NCBI GenBank assembly: GCA_965242575.1
Contig: OZ251461.1
Location: 1,550,001 to 1,614,000 of the forward strand
Source of the DNA: JANQOH01 sp965242575
GTDB lineage: Bacteria > Pseudomonadota > Alphaproteobacteria > UBA7887
Direction of reading: 5' to 3'
Length of the DNA stretch: 64,000 bases
Position 1 is the stretch's first letter. The number at the start of each line of letters is the position of its first letter. Below the pieces are notes generated by a model. The model saw only the letters and a program-made list of their open reading frames with translations, was not told the origin of the DNA and did no database searches. Positions 24,620-33,333 of the stretch are shown here, in pieces. The translations under genes were made by a program, and so were the position numbers.

Positions 24620-25278
24620 CGGCGCTCCGCCGAATCGTCCTGGCTGCGCTCTGCGCCGGCCTCGCCGCCGGCGCGGCGCTCACCGCCATCCAGACGGTCA
24701 AGGTCCTGCCGCTGATCGCCGCGGCCGAAACCTGGGAGCACGGCGGCGGCGGCGGAGCGGCCGTCCTCGGCGCGGAGCGGCTGTCGCTGGCGCTGGGGAT
24801 GAACGTCCTCGCCGGAGTGGCCTTCGCCCTGTTGCTGGTGGCGGCGCTGTCGCTCGCTCCGCCCGGCGGCTGGCGGCGGGGAATCGCCTGGGGCGCGGCG
24901 GGCTTCGTCGCCTTCTCGCTCGCCCCGGCGATGGGGCTGGCGCCGGGGCTGCCCGGAACGGCGGCGATGGAGCTCGGCGCGCGCCAATTGTGGTGGGCGG
25001 GATGCTCCGCCGCCACCCTGGGCGGTATCGCCCTGTTCGCCTTCGCGCCGGGCGCGCCGGCGCGGGCGGGGGGAGTCGTCCTCGCCGCCCTGCCGCACGC
25101 CATCGGCGCGCCGGGCCCCGACACGGTCGCGGAGGGCGGCCCGCCGGCGGCGCTCGCCGCGGCCTTCGTCGGCGCGAGCCTCGCCGCCAACCTGGTGTTC
25201 TGGCTGATCGTCGGCGGCCTCGGCGCGTGGGCGTTCAGCCGCCTGGGCGGTCCGGCCCCGGCGGCGCCCGGTCGATGA
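24616..25278 (+). CDS. cbtA: Cobalt transporter subunit CbtA
   Basis: A 220-residue membrane protein with five or six hydrophobic segments, matching CbtA: IVLAALCAGLAAGAALTAIQ at the N-terminus, then ETWEH, MNVLAGVAFALLLVAAL, GFVAFSLAPAMGLAPGLPG and LPHAIGAPGPD. The start is a TTG overlapping the cbtB stop (TTGA). That is rare but gives the expected length, and no nearer ATG fits. The 3' end overlaps cobB by 44 bases tail to tail. Confidence 0.88.
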   Translation: MTALRRIVLAALCAGLAAGAALTAIQTVKVLPLIAAAETWEHGGGGGAAVLGAERLSLALGMNVLAGVAFALLLVAALSLAPPGGWRRGIAWGAAGFVAFSLAPAMGLAPGLPGTAAMELGARQLWWAGCSAATLGGIALFAFAPGAPARAGGVVLAALPHAIGAPGPDTVAEGGPPAALAAAFVGASLAANLVFWLIVGGLGAWAFSRLGGPAPAAPGR

Positions 25279-26569
25279 GATGCGGGAACGCGCCGAACAC
25301 GGCGCCGCGCCGCAGGCCCGCCGCGACCGGCGCGCCGCCGTCGAGTCCGCGCGCGGCGAACAGCGAATCGGCCCGCGTCCGGTCCTCCCGCGCCGCGGCG
25401 GCGTAATGGTATTCGTGCCCGCGCCACCGGCTTCCGGCGCGCCCCAGCGGCCCGTCGGCGCAGGTCTCCAGGACCCGGTAGCCCAGATGCAGGCGCGGCG
25501 CGGAGAAATCGGCCTCCAGCGGTAACAGCCCGGCCATCGCGTGGCGGCGCCCGGCGCGGTCGGCGAGGCCCTCGCCCAGAACCATGTAGCCGCCGCACTC
25601 GCCATAGATCGCGGCGCCGCGCGCGGCGGCGGCGCGCAGCCCGTCCAGGAACCGCCCGCAGGCCGCCAGCCGCCCGGCGTGCAGCTCCGGGTAGCCGCCG
25701 GGGAGGAACACCGCGTCGGCGTCGGCGGGCGGCGCCTCGTCGGCGAGCGGCGAAAAGGCGGACAGCCGCGCCCCCGCCGCCGTCCAGCCGGCGCGCCAGT
25801 GGTCGTAGGCGAACCGGAACGCGGCGTCGGACGCGACGGCGATGCGCCGGCCGAGCGGCGGCGCGGCGGGCGGGTCCGGCGCGCCGGCGGCGAGGCGCGG
25901 CGCGCGCGCCAGCGCCGCCAGGCGCTCCACGTCGACGGCGCCGCCGACGGCCGCCGCCGCGCCGTCGAGGAACGCCTCGAGGCGCGGATGCTCCGACGCC
26001 TGGACGAGGCCGAGATGCCGCTCCGGGAGCGCGAGCGCCGGGTCGTCGCGGACGAAGCCGAGCGGCGGGTCGGCGAACGCCTCGCCGACCAGGCGCGCAT
26101 GGCGGGCGCTTGCGACGCGGTTCACGACGACGCCGGCGACCTCCACCCCCGGCCGGTGGCGCGCGAACCCCTCGGCGACGGCCGCGGCGCTCGCCGCCTG
26201 TCCGCGCGCGTCGATGACCAGCACCACGGGCAGACCGAGCGCGGCCGCGAGGCCGGCGGTCGATCCGGCGCCGCCGGCGGCGCCGTCGAACAGCCCCATT
26301 GCGCCCTCGCCCACCACCAGTTCCGCCCCCGCCGCCGCGCGGGCGTAGTTGGCCGCCAGGACCTCGGGCCGCATCGCCCAGGGGTCGAGATTGCCGCAGG
26401 CGCGGCCGGCGGAGGCGGCGTGGAACGCGGGGTCGATGTAGTCCGGCCCGGCCTTGAACCCGCCGGCGCGCGTCCCCCGGTCGCGCAGGACGCGCAGCAG
26501 CGCGAGCGCGACGAGGGTCTTGCCGCATCCCGACGCGGGGGCGGAGACGATCAGCCCCGGCGCGGTCAT
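25235..26569 (-). CDS. cobB: Cobyrinate / hydrogenobyrinate a,c-diamide synthase
   Basis: A 444-residue glutamine-dependent amidase that amidates the a and c side chains of the corrin ring. The N-terminal ATPase part has IVSAPASGCGKT (P-loop) and FKAGPDYIDPAFH. The middle has VVGEGAMGLFDG. The C-terminal class I glutamine amidotransferase part has PGGYPELHA, the nucleophile Cys in YGECGGYMVLGEGL and the HEYHY histidine. Length is standard. Its ATG overlaps the cobA stop (ATGA). Confidence 0.94.
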   Translation of the reverse strand: MTAPGLIVSAPASGCGKTLVALALLRVLRDRGTRAGGFKAGPDYIDPAFHAASAGRACGNLDPWAMRPEVLAANYARAAAGAELVVGEGAMGLFDGAAGGAGSTAGLAAALGLPVVLVIDARGQAASAAAVAEGFARHRPGVEVAGVVVNRVASARHARLVGEAFADPPLGFVRDDPALALPERHLGLVQASEHPRLEAFLDGAAAAVGGAVDVERLAALARAPRLAAGAPDPPAAPPLGRRIAVASDAAFRFAYDHWRAGWTAAGARLSAFSPLADEAPPADADAVFLPGGYPELHAGRLAACGRFLDGLRAAAARGAAIYGECGGYMVLGEGLADRAGRRHAMAGLLPLEADFSAPRLHLGYRVLETCADGPLGRAGSRWRGHEYHYAAAAREDRTRADSLFAARGLDGGAPVAAGLRRGAVFGAFPHLIDRAPPGPDRPGG

Positions 26570-27426
26570 CGGCCCGCCGGCGCGCGCCGCGCGCGGGCGA
26601 GCGGGTCCGGGTCGAGCGTCCGCCCCGCCCGCGCGCCGAGCCAGTCGAGACCGGCGCGCAGCCGCGCGATCTCGCCCACCGCCACCACCGCCGGGGGTTC
26701 GATCCCGGCGGCGGCGGCGTCCGCCGCGCATGCGCCGAGGGTGGTTTCGACGACCGTCTGCTCCGGCGTCGTGGCGCGCGCGACGATGACGACGGGCTCC
26801 GAGGCCGGCCGGCCGCCGGCGCGCAGCTGCGCCGCGATCCGCTCCAGGCGCCGGAGCGCCATGTAGATCACGATCGCCCCCGCGCCGCGCGCGAGGGCGG
26901 TCCAGTCGACGGCGTCCGGCAGGCCGCCGCTGGCGTCGTGGCCGGTGACCAGGGCGACGCTGGCGTTGGCGGCGCGGTGGGTCAGCGGAACGCCGGCGTA
27001 GGCGAGGCCGCCGAGGCCCGCCGAGATTCCCGGAACGACGCGGAACGGCACCCCGGCGGCGGCCAGCGCCAGCGCCTCCTCGCCGCCGCGGCCGAAGACG
27101 TAAGGGTCGCCGCCCTTGAGCCGCGCCACCCGCTTGCCGGACCGCGCGAGGGCGACCAAGCGGCGCGAAATGTCGGGCTGGCGCGGCGACGGCCGCCCGC
27201 CGCGCTTGCCGGCGTAATGGCGCTCCGCGCGCGCCGGGACCAGGTCGAGGACCGCCGGGGCGACGAGGGCGTCGTACACCACCGCGTCCGCCTGCCGCAG
27301 CGCATGCCAGGCGTGCAGGGTCAGCAGGCCGGGATCGCCCGGACCCGCGCCGATGAGCCAGACGTGCCCCGGCTCCAGCTCCTCCGGCGCGAAGGCCGGC
27401 GGAGGCGTCGTGGCGGGCGCGGTCAT
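26566..27426 (-). CDS. cobA: Uroporphyrinogen-III C-methyltransferase
   Basis: A 286-residue SUMT that methylates uroporphyrinogen III at C2 and C7 to precorrin-2. Motifs: VWLIGAGPGDPGLLTLHA, YDALVAP, ARLKGGDPYVFGRGGEEA, VVPGISAGLGG, GVPLTHR, TGHDASGG and YMALRRLERIA. There is no siroheme-synthase extension, so this is the B12-type enzyme. ATG at 27426 was chosen over a GTG five codons upstream. It shares a short intergenic region with the divergent cbiD. Confidence 0.95.
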   Translation of the reverse strand: MTAPATTPPPAFAPEELEPGHVWLIGAGPGDPGLLTLHAWHALRQADAVVYDALVAPAVLDLVPARAERHYAGKRGGRPSPRQPDISRRLVALARSGKRVARLKGGDPYVFGRGGEEALALAAAGVPFRVVPGISAGLGGLAYAGVPLTHRAANASVALVTGHDASGGLPDAVDWTALARGAGAIVIYMALRRLERIAAQLRAGGRPASEPVVIVARATTPEQTVVETTLGACAADAAAAGIEPPAVVAVGEIARLRAGLDWLGARAGRTLDPDPLARARRAPAGR

Positions 27427-27499
27427 GCGGGGTTCATACACCCGCGGCGGCGGCGGCGGAAACGCGCCCGGACCGGGCTTTCGGCGCTATGCTGCGGCG

Positions 27500-28585
27500 A
27501 TGGACCGCGCACCGCCCCTGCGCCGCGGCTGGACCACCGGCGCTTGCGCCGCCGCCGCCGCCCGCGCGGCGTGCGAGGCGCTGCTCGCCGGGCGGTTCCC
27601 CGACCCCGTGGCGATCGCGCTGCCCAACGGCGCCCGCCCGGCCTTTCCGCTCGCCCGCGAGGCGCGGGGCGCGGGCTGGGCCCTGGCGGGAATCGTCAAG
27701 GACGCCGGCGACGACCCCGACGTCACCCACGGCGCGCTGGTGACCGCGACCGTCCGGCGCGCTCCGGGCGGAAGCGGAGTGGCGTTCCGCGCCGGCGCGG
27801 GCGTCGGCGTCGTCACCCTGCCCGGACTCGCGCTCGCGGTGGGCGAGCCGGCGATCAACCCGGCGCCGCGGGCGATGATCCGCGCCGCGCTGCGCTGCGC
27901 CGCGGCGGCGCATGGCGACCCGGGCGCGCTGGAGGTCGAGGTCGGCATAGAGAACGGCGCGGCGCTGGCGGAGAAGACGATGAACGCGCGGCTTGGAATC
28001 GCCGGCGGCCTGTCGGTGCTCGGCACCACGGGCGTGGTGACGCCCTATTCCTGCGCCGCATGGATCGCCGCCATCCACCGCGGCGTCGACGTGGCGCGCG
28101 CCGCCGGCCACCGGCATGTCGCCGCCGCTACCGGGCGGACCAGCGAGGCGGCGGTGCAGGCGCGCTACGGGCTGCCGGAGAGCGCGCTCATCGACATGGG
28201 CGATTTCGCCGGCGGGGTGTTGAAATACCTGCGCCGCCGCCCCGTCCCCCGGCTCAGCCTCGCCGGCGGTTTCGGCAAGTTCTGCAAACTGGCGCAAGGC
28301 CGGCTCGACCTCCACTCGGCGCGCGGCGGGGTGGACCTTCCCTGGCTGGCGGAGCGCCTGGCGGCGCTCGGCGCGCCGCCCGGCGCGGTCGCGGCGGCGC
28401 GCGCCGCGCCGAGCGCCGCCGCGGTCCTCGCCGCCGCCGGGCCGGCTTTCGCCCCGGCGCTCGCCGCGGACGCGGCCGAGCGCGCCCGCCGCGCGGCGGC
28501 CGCGGCCGCCGGCCCCGGCGTCGCGGTCGAGACGCTGATCTACGACCGCGCGGGGCGGCTGCTGGGCCGTGCCGGCGCCTTTTAG
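27500..28585 (+). CDS. cbiD: Cobalt-precorrin-5B C1-methyltransferase
   Basis: A 361-residue CbiD, which methylates C1 in the ring-contracted corrin. Conserved blocks: RRGWTTGACAAAAARAACEALL, KDAGDDPDVTHGA, INPAPRAMI, GIENGAALAEKTMNARLGI (in part), LSVLGTTGVVTPYS, MGDFAGGVLKYLRR and GGFGKFCKLAQG with LDLHS. CbiD belongs to the early-cobalt route; its coexistence with CobK, CobA and CobB reflects mixed naming rather than two pathways. Its end overlaps cobK by 17 bases. Confidence 0.94.
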   Translation: MDRAPPLRRGWTTGACAAAAARAACEALLAGRFPDPVAIALPNGARPAFPLAREARGAGWALAGIVKDAGDDPDVTHGALVTATVRRAPGGSGVAFRAGAGVGVVTLPGLALAVGEPAINPAPRAMIRAALRCAAAAHGDPGALEVEVGIENGAALAEKTMNARLGIAGGLSVLGTTGVVTPYSCAAWIAAIHRGVDVARAAGHRHVAAATGRTSEAAVQARYGLPESALIDMGDFAGGVLKYLRRRPVPRLSLAGGFGKFCKLAQGRLDLHSARGGVDLPWLAERLAALGAPPGAVAAARAAPSAAAVLAAAGPAFAPALAADAAERARRAAAAAAGPGVAVETLIYDRAGRLLGRAGAF

Positions 28586-29327
28586 GCTGCTGGTCCTGGG
28601 CGGCACCGCCGAGGCGCGGGCGCTCGCCGCCGCCCTCGCGCCCCGGCCCGGACTCGCGGTCACGACCTCCCTCGCCGGACGGACGCGCGCGCCGGCGCCC
28701 ATCGCCGGCGCGGTGCGCATCGGCGGCTTCGGCGGCGCGGCGGGGTTGGCCGATTACCTGTCCCGAAACGGCGTCGACGCCGTGATCGACGCGACGCATC
28801 CGTTCGCCGCGCGCATCTCCGCCAACGCCGCCCTGGCCTGCCGCCGGGCGGGCGCGCCGCGCGCGGCGTTGTGGCGGCCGGAATGGCGGCCGGTCCCCGG
28901 CGACCGCTGGATTCGCGCCGCCGGCGCCGCGGCCGCGGCGGCGCGCGCCGCCGAATTCGGCGGGCGGACCCTGCTGGCGGTGGGCCGCGGGAGCCTGGCG
29001 CCGTTCGCGGCCCGCGGCGGCGCGCGCTACGTCGTCCGGACGTTCGAACCGGTCGATCCGGACGCGCTGCCGGGTGCCGAATTCGTCGTCGCGCGCGGCC
29101 CTTTCGACGAAGATTCGGAGGCCGCGTTCCTGCGCGCGCGCCGCATCGCGCTGGTCGTGGCGAAGAACGCCGGCGGGCGGGCGAGCTACGGCAAGATCGC
29201 CGCCGCGCGCGCCCTCGGCCTGCCGGCGGTCCTGATCGCCCGCCCGCCGCCGCCCGAGGCGCCGCGCGTCGCGACGGTCGCGGCGGCCCTCGCCTGGCTC
29301 GACGCGGCGGCCGGCGCGCGGGGTTAG
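28569..29327 (+). CDS. cobK: Precorrin-6A / cobalt-precorrin-6A reductase
   Basis: A 252-residue reductase (CobK/CbiJ family) that uses NADPH to reduce the corrin precursor. Seen: LLVLGGTAEARALA at the N-terminus, VTTSLAGRT, GGFGGAAGLADYL, VIDATHPFAARISANA, and the C-terminal VVAKNAGGRASYGKIAAARALGLPAVLIARPP (in part). The start is GTG at 28569 inside the end of cbiD. It is the last rightward gene of the cobalamin cluster; the ring methyltransferases cobI, cobJ, cobM, cobL and the chelatase are outside the window. Confidence 0.93.
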   Translation: MPAPFRLLVLGGTAEARALAAALAPRPGLAVTTSLAGRTRAPAPIAGAVRIGGFGGAAGLADYLSRNGVDAVIDATHPFAARISANAALACRRAGAPRAALWRPEWRPVPGDRWIRAAGAAAAAARAAEFGGRTLLAVGRGSLAPFAARGGARYVVRTFEPVDPDALPGAEFVVARGPFDEDSEAAFLRARRIALVVAKNAGGRASYGKIAAARALGLPAVLIARPPPPEAPRVATVAAALAWLDAAAGARG

Positions 29328-29467
29328 GGGGCGGCGCGGATCGGCGCGCCGGAGCCGGACCTCGAAGCGCTTTCGGACTCCGGACTCCAGGCGCGCACGG
29401 GCGCGCTGCGCGCGGAGGGCGGCGAAAGCCTCGACGACCCGCCGGCCGGCGCTTTGTCGTTTCTCCC

Positions 29468-29625
29468 GGGTTAACCCGTATTTCCCTCGGCCCCCGGGCG
29501 CCCCGGCGTCCGCCGGCGTCTTCTTTTGAATATGTGTCGCCTATTTTCCGGCGAGACGCCGGCGCACCCGGGAATCCTTTGCCGAACCGCCCCGGGAACG
29601 TCGCATGGGAAATCCGGGTTAATCC
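29468..29625. repeat. MITE/REP-like element with 19-bp terminal inverted repeats
   Basis: Arms GGGTTAACCCGTATTTCCC (29468-29486) and the complement of 29607-29625 (GGATTAACCCGGATTTCCC) match at 17 of 19 positions. Inside are CCGGCGTCCGCCGGCGTC and GGCGAGACGCCGGCG, the latter also part of the element at 12025-12041. The right arm runs into the end of rsmD and supplies its TAA stop. The preceding 29328-29467 holds nothing recognisable. Confidence 0.6.
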
Positions 29626-30206
29626 TCCCGGGAGCGCGCCGCGCCCGTCCGCTCCAGCCGCAGGAAGCTCGCGGCGGCGCGGCCCCAGCGGCGCCGCGCG
29701 GCGAGGGTAAAGCCGCCGGGCGGCGCGGGCGTCTCGGCGGCGGAGTGTGCGAGCGCCACGGCCGCGCCGGGGGCGAGCCAGCCGGACGCCGCCAGCGCCG
29801 CCAGCGCCGGCGCGGCGAGCGCCGAACCCCATGGCGGGTCGAGGAGCGCCGTCGACGCCGCCTCGGGCGCGGGGCCGGGCGCCGCCGCGTCGCGCGCATG
29901 GACGCAGGCGCGCCCGGCGGCGCCCAACCGCTCCAGGTTCTCGCGCAGGCAGGCCAGCGCGCGCGGGTCGTCGTCGATGAAATGGACGCGCGCGGCGCCC
30001 CGCGACAGCGCCTCCAGCCCCAGCGCGCCGCTGCCGGCGAAGGCGTCGAGGACCGCGGCGCCGGCGAGCGGCGAGTCGGCGAAGGCGGGGTTGTGGAGCA
30101 GCACGTCGAACAGCGCCGCCCGGACGCGGGCGGATGTGGGGCGGACCGCGCGCCCCGGCGGCGCGGCCAGCGCGCGCCCGCGCCACGCGCCGCCGGCGAT
30201 CCTCAC
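29619..30206 (-). CDS. rsmD: 16S rRNA (guanine966-N2)-methyltransferase
   Basis: A 195-residue RsmD that methylates G966 in 16S rRNA. VRIAGGAWRGRALAAPPG at the N-terminus, RPTSARVRAALFDVLLHN, VLDAFAGSGALGLEALSRGA (SAM-binding motif I) and the catalytic DPPWG (usually DPPY; here TALLDPPWGSAL) are present. The GTG start overlaps the pseudouridine synthase stop (GTGA). The stop codon lies within the arm of a repeat element, so the last residues (RTGAARSRED) may have been altered by that insertion. Confidence 0.9.
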   Translation of the reverse strand: MRIAGGAWRGRALAAPPGRAVRPTSARVRAALFDVLLHNPAFADSPLAGAAVLDAFAGSGALGLEALSRGAARVHFIDDDPRALACLRENLERLGAAGRACVHARDAAAPGPAPEAASTALLDPPWGSALAAPALAALAASGWLAPGAAVALAHSAAETPAPPGGFTLAARRRWGRAAASFLRLERTGAARSRED

Positions 30207-30970
30207 GGCCGCCAGCGCGCGCCGAGCTGTTCCGCCAGCGCCTTCGCCGGCACCGGCGCCACCGCGCCCGCCGGCAGCCCGCCGAGCTGGAACGGTCCGT
30301 AGGACACGCGGATCAGGCGGCTGACCGAGCGTCCGAACGCCGCGAACAGCGCCCGCACCTCGCGGTTGCGGCCCTCGCGCAACGACACCGTATGCCAGCG
30401 GTTGCGCCCGCCGCCACCTTCCGCGGGCGGGTCCGCCTCGGCTTTCACCGGCCCGTAGGCGACGCCGCCCACGTGCATCCCCCGCGCCAGCCGCGCCAGC
30501 GCCGCCGCGTCGAGGGCGCCGTCGGCGCGCACGCGGTAGCGGCGCGCGAACCCCGTCGCCGGCAGTTCGAGATGGCGCGCCAGCGCGCCGTCGTTGGTGA
30601 GCAGCAGCAGGCCCTCGGAGGCGATGTCGAGCCGTCCCGCCGAGACCACCCGCGGCAGCGCCTCCGGCAGGCTGTCGAACACGGTGGGCCGCCCGCGCTC
30701 GTCGGCATGCGTCGTGACCAGGCCGCGCGGCTTGTGGTAGCGCCACAGCCGCGCGCGCGCCGGCGGCGGCAGGAGTTCGCCGTCGACGGCGACGCGGTCG
30801 CCCGGCCCGACCGTCGCCGCCGGGCCGTCGAGCGTGGCGCCGTTCACCGCCACCCGGCCGGCGGCGATGCGCCGCTCGGCCTCGCGCCGCGAGCACAGCC
30901 CGGCGCGGGCGATGCGCCGGGCGACGCGCTCGCGCGGCCCGTCCGCCGCCGCCGCGTCCGCCGCCGTCAC
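30203..30970 (-). CDS. rRNA pseudouridine synthase (RsuA/RluB family)
   Basis: A 255-residue pseudouridine synthase. An S4 RNA-binding domain (RIARAGLCSRREAERRIAAGRVAVNG) covers about the first 60 residues. The catalytic domain has YHKPRGLVTTHADE, SAGRLDIASEGLLLLTNDG with the catalytic Asp in GRLD, GRNREVRALFAAFG and LIRVSYGPFQLGGLPAGA. RluB (23S U2605) is the best guess; RluE/F and RsuA are alternatives. The GTG start overlaps the amidotransferase stop, and it is coupled to rsmD: two rRNA modification genes in one unit. Confidence 0.9.
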   Translation of the reverse strand: MTAADAAAADGPRERVARRIARAGLCSRREAERRIAAGRVAVNGATLDGPAATVGPGDRVAVDGELLPPPARARLWRYHKPRGLVTTHADERGRPTVFDSLPEALPRVVSAGRLDIASEGLLLLTNDGALARHLELPATGFARRYRVRADGALDAAALARLARGMHVGGVAYGPVKAEADPPAEGGGGRNRWHTVSLREGRNREVRALFAAFGRSVSRLIRVSYGPFQLGGLPAGAVAPVPAKALAEQLGARWRP

Positions 30971-31701
30971 CGCCGGCAGGCGGCGGCGAAGGCCGCGAAC
31001 AGCGCGCGGTCGCCGTCGGACAGCAGGAATTCCGGGTGCCACTGGACGCCGACGCAGAAGCGGGCGGAGGGGAGTTCGATCCCCTCGACGACTCCGTCCG
31101 GCGCGCGCGCGGCGACGCGGACTCCGGGGGCCGGCTCCGCCACCGCCTGGTGGTGCGCGCTGTTGACCGGGAGCGCATCGGCGCCCGCCATCGCCCGCAG
31201 CCGCGTCCCCGCGGCCAGCGCCACCGTGTGGCCCGGCTCGTCGCGCGGGTTGGGCTGTTCGTGCTCCAGGCAGTCGGGGACCTCGTCGGGGATGTGCTGG
31301 ACCAGCGTCCCGCCGAGGGCCACGTTGAGCAGCTGCGCGCCGCCGCAAATGCCGAACACCGGCTTGTCGCGGGCGAGCGCGGCGCGGACGGCGGCGAGTT
31401 CGAAAGCGGTGCGCCGGTCCTTGGTGGCGACGGCGGGGTGGCGCGTCCGGGCGCCGAACAGGGCGGGGTCGACGTCGAAGGCGCCGCCGGTGACGACCAG
31501 CCCGTCGACGCGGTCGAGGAGCGCCTCCGCCCGCTCCGGCTCGTGCGGCAGGGCGGCGGCCAGCGCGCCGGCCCCGTGAAGCGCGCCGGCGTAGTTGCGC
31601 CGCAGCGCGTACCAGGGGAATTGCGAATAGCCGCCGGCCGGCTCGCTGTCGAGGGTGACGCCGACCAGCGGCGGGGCCGTCTCCACCATGCCCGCCAGCA
31701 T
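30967..31701 (-). CDS. Gamma-glutamyl-gamma-aminobutyrate hydrolase-like class I amidotransferase
   Basis: A 244-residue protein of the PuuD / peptidase C26 family. The catalytic triad is Cys in FGICGGAQLLNVALGG, His in VQWHPEF and the Glu two residues later. VVTGGAFDVDPALFG and VNSAHHQAV are also family blocks. It hydrolyses gamma-glutamyl amides in polyamine or related catabolism. No other put genes are nearby; it leads the rluB-rsmD unit. A second ATG four codons in is possible. Confidence 0.88.
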   Translation of the reverse strand: MLAGMVETAPPLVGVTLDSEPAGGYSQFPWYALRRNYAGALHGAGALAAALPHEPERAEALLDRVDGLVVTGGAFDVDPALFGARTRHPAVATKDRRTAFELAAVRAALARDKPVFGICGGAQLLNVALGGTLVQHIPDEVPDCLEHEQPNPRDEPGHTVALAAGTRLRAMAGADALPVNSAHHQAVAEPAPGVRVAARAPDGVVEGIELPSARFCVGVQWHPEFLLSDGDRALFAAFAAACRR

Positions 31702-31718
31702 AGGCTATACAGGCGGCC

Positions 31719-32186
31719 ATGCCCATACGCCGGACTTCGCGCCCGAACCCGATGGAGGCGGCGCTCGCCGAGGCGCGGGCGGCGGGCGCGCGCGGCGAGG
31801 TTCCGGTGGGCGCGGTCGTCGTCGCGCGCGACGGGCGGACGATCGCCGCCGCGGGCAACCGCGTCGAGGCGGCGGCGGACCCGACGGCGCATGCGGAGAT
31901 GCTCGCGCTCCGCGCCGCCGCCCGCGCGCTCGGCTCGCCGCGCCTCGCCGGCTGCGACCTGTACGCGACTCTGGAGCCCTGCCCGATGTGCGCGCAGGCG
32001 GCGTCGTTCGCGCGTATCCGCCGCCTGTTCTACGGCGCCCGCGACGCCAAGGGCGGCGGCGTCGACAGCGGCCCGCGCCTCTACGCTTGGCCGACCTGCC
32101 ATCACCGGCCGGAGGTCTATGGCGGCATTGCCGAGGCCGAGGCGGCGGAGCTGCTGCGGGCGTTCTTCGCCGCGCGGCGGGCGTGA
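31719..32186 (+). CDS. tadA: tRNA adenosine(34) deaminase
   Basis: A 155-residue zinc-dependent deaminase that converts A34 to inosine in tRNA-Arg(ACG). The zinc and catalytic residues are H58 and E60 in DPTAHAEM and C88/C91 in LEPCPMC. PVGAVVV near 29 and RRLFYGARDAKGG complete the family pattern. A TATACA sequence only a few bases upstream suggests a very short leader. Length is typical. Divergent from the amidotransferase across 17 bases. Confidence 0.93.
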   Translation: MPIRRTSRPNPMEAALAEARAAGARGEVPVGAVVVARDGRTIAAAGNRVEAAADPTAHAEMLALRAAARALGSPRLAGCDLYATLEPCPMCAQAASFARIRRLFYGARDAKGGGVDSGPRLYAWPTCHHRPEVYGGIAEAEAAELLRAFFAARRA

Positions 32187-32229
32187 TAGGCTGGCGCGCG
32201 GCGAGGCGCGGGGGGCGGAGCGGGGCGGC

Positions 32230-33129
32230 ATGAGCGAGAAGTCCTGGGTCGACGCGGAACTGGAGGACAGTTTCGACGAAGAACTCGAGATGGAGATCGA
32301 CGACGAGCGGGTGGTCCGCGACCTGCACGGGATCACCGACCTCAAGAGCCGCTCGACGCTGCCCCGGCGCGCCTACTTCCGGGAGTTGTTGCTGTTGCAG
32401 AAGGAGCTGGTGCGGCTCCAGGACTGGGTGGTGGCGACGGGATACAAGCTCGTCGTCGTCTTCGAGGGCCGCGACGCGGCCGGCAAGGGCGGGGTGATCA
32501 AGCGCATCGCGCAGCGGCTGGACCCGCGGGTGTGCCGCGTCGTGGCGCTCGCCGCGCCGACCGAGCGCGAGAAGACGCAGTGGTACTTCCAGCGCTACGC
32601 GGCGCGCCTGCCGGCGGGCGGGGAGATCGTGCTGTTCGACCGCTCATGGTACAACCGCGCCGGGGTGGAGCGCGTGATGGGGTTCGCGACCCCGGCGCAG
32701 GTGGAGGAGTTCTTCCGCGACGCGCCGGAGTTCGAACGGATGCTGGTCCGTTCGGGCATAAAACTCGTCAAATACTGGTTCTCGATCACCGACCGGGAAC
32801 AACAATTGCGCTTCAAGATGCGCATGCTGGACCCGCTGAAGCAGTGGAAGCTCAGCCCCATGGACCTGGAATCCCGGGTGCGGTGGGAGGAATACACCAG
32901 GGCGAAGGAGGAGATGTTCGCGCGCACCAACATAGACGAGGCGCCGTGGTGGATCGTGCGCGGCGACGACAAGAAGCGCGCGCGCCTCAACTGCATCCGC
33001 CACCTTCTGGAGCAGGCGCCGTATCGCGAGGTCGCGCACGACGCGCCGGAGCTGCCCGACCGGGTGTTCAACCCGGACTACGAACGCAGCGACCTGCCCG
33101 GCGAACTCTACGTGCCGAGCGTGTATTAG
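32230..33129 (+). CDS. ppk2: Polyphosphate kinase 2
   Basis: A 299-residue PPK2 of the one-domain class that interconverts polyphosphate with nucleoside di- and triphosphates. Walker A is GRDAAGKGG (80-88), Walker B is EIVLFDRSWYNRAGVERVMGF with D137, and the lid has MDLESRVRWEEYTRAKEEM (in part). FEGRDAAGKGGVIKRIAQRL and YYxR-like WYFQRY fit. The ATG at 32230 follows GGGGCGG. The N-terminal 30 residues are strongly acidic. The tRNA-Arg gene follows 204 bases on. Confidence 0.94.
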   Translation: MSEKSWVDAELEDSFDEELEMEIDDERVVRDLHGITDLKSRSTLPRRAYFRELLLLQKELVRLQDWVVATGYKLVVVFEGRDAAGKGGVIKRIAQRLDPRVCRVVALAAPTEREKTQWYFQRYAARLPAGGEIVLFDRSWYNRAGVERVMGFATPAQVEEFFRDAPEFERMLVRSGIKLVKYWFSITDREQQLRFKMRMLDPLKQWKLSPMDLESRVRWEEYTRAKEEMFARTNIDEAPWWIVRGDDKKRARLNCIRHLLEQAPYREVAHDAPELPDRVFNPDYERSDLPGELYVPSVY

Positions 33130-33288
33130 CCCGGACTTCCCGGACGTCTCCGGTTCGCGGGGCGCTGCGCGGCGCCGGCGGCGAGGCGTTCGCGGCTCCG
33201 GCCGTCGCGTGCGGACCGCATGAAGGCCGCGAAGCCCCGCCCTGCGCGCCTCCGGGCGCGCCCCGCCGCACTCGCGCCCCGGCGGGGA

Positions 33289-33317
33289 TTCCGCCGTCCG
33301 CGTCCGCGTGCTATAGG
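33289..33317 (+). promoter_or_regulatory. Promoter candidate for tRNA-Arg(CCT)
   Basis: TTCCGC (33289-33294) and TATAGG (33312-33317) are 17 bases apart, with the latter 16 bases before the mature tRNA end. Placement is as expected for a tRNA promoter. Confidence 0.4.
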
Positions 33318-33333
33318 CGCGGTTCGCCTTCCC

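Noticed and set aside
33130..33160. TTAGCCCGGACTTCCCGG after ppk2 as another MITE or IS1380 end
   Set aside because: It resembles the IS1380 end CCCGGATTTCTC and the arm at 29468 but has no inverted partner nearby and could be chance.
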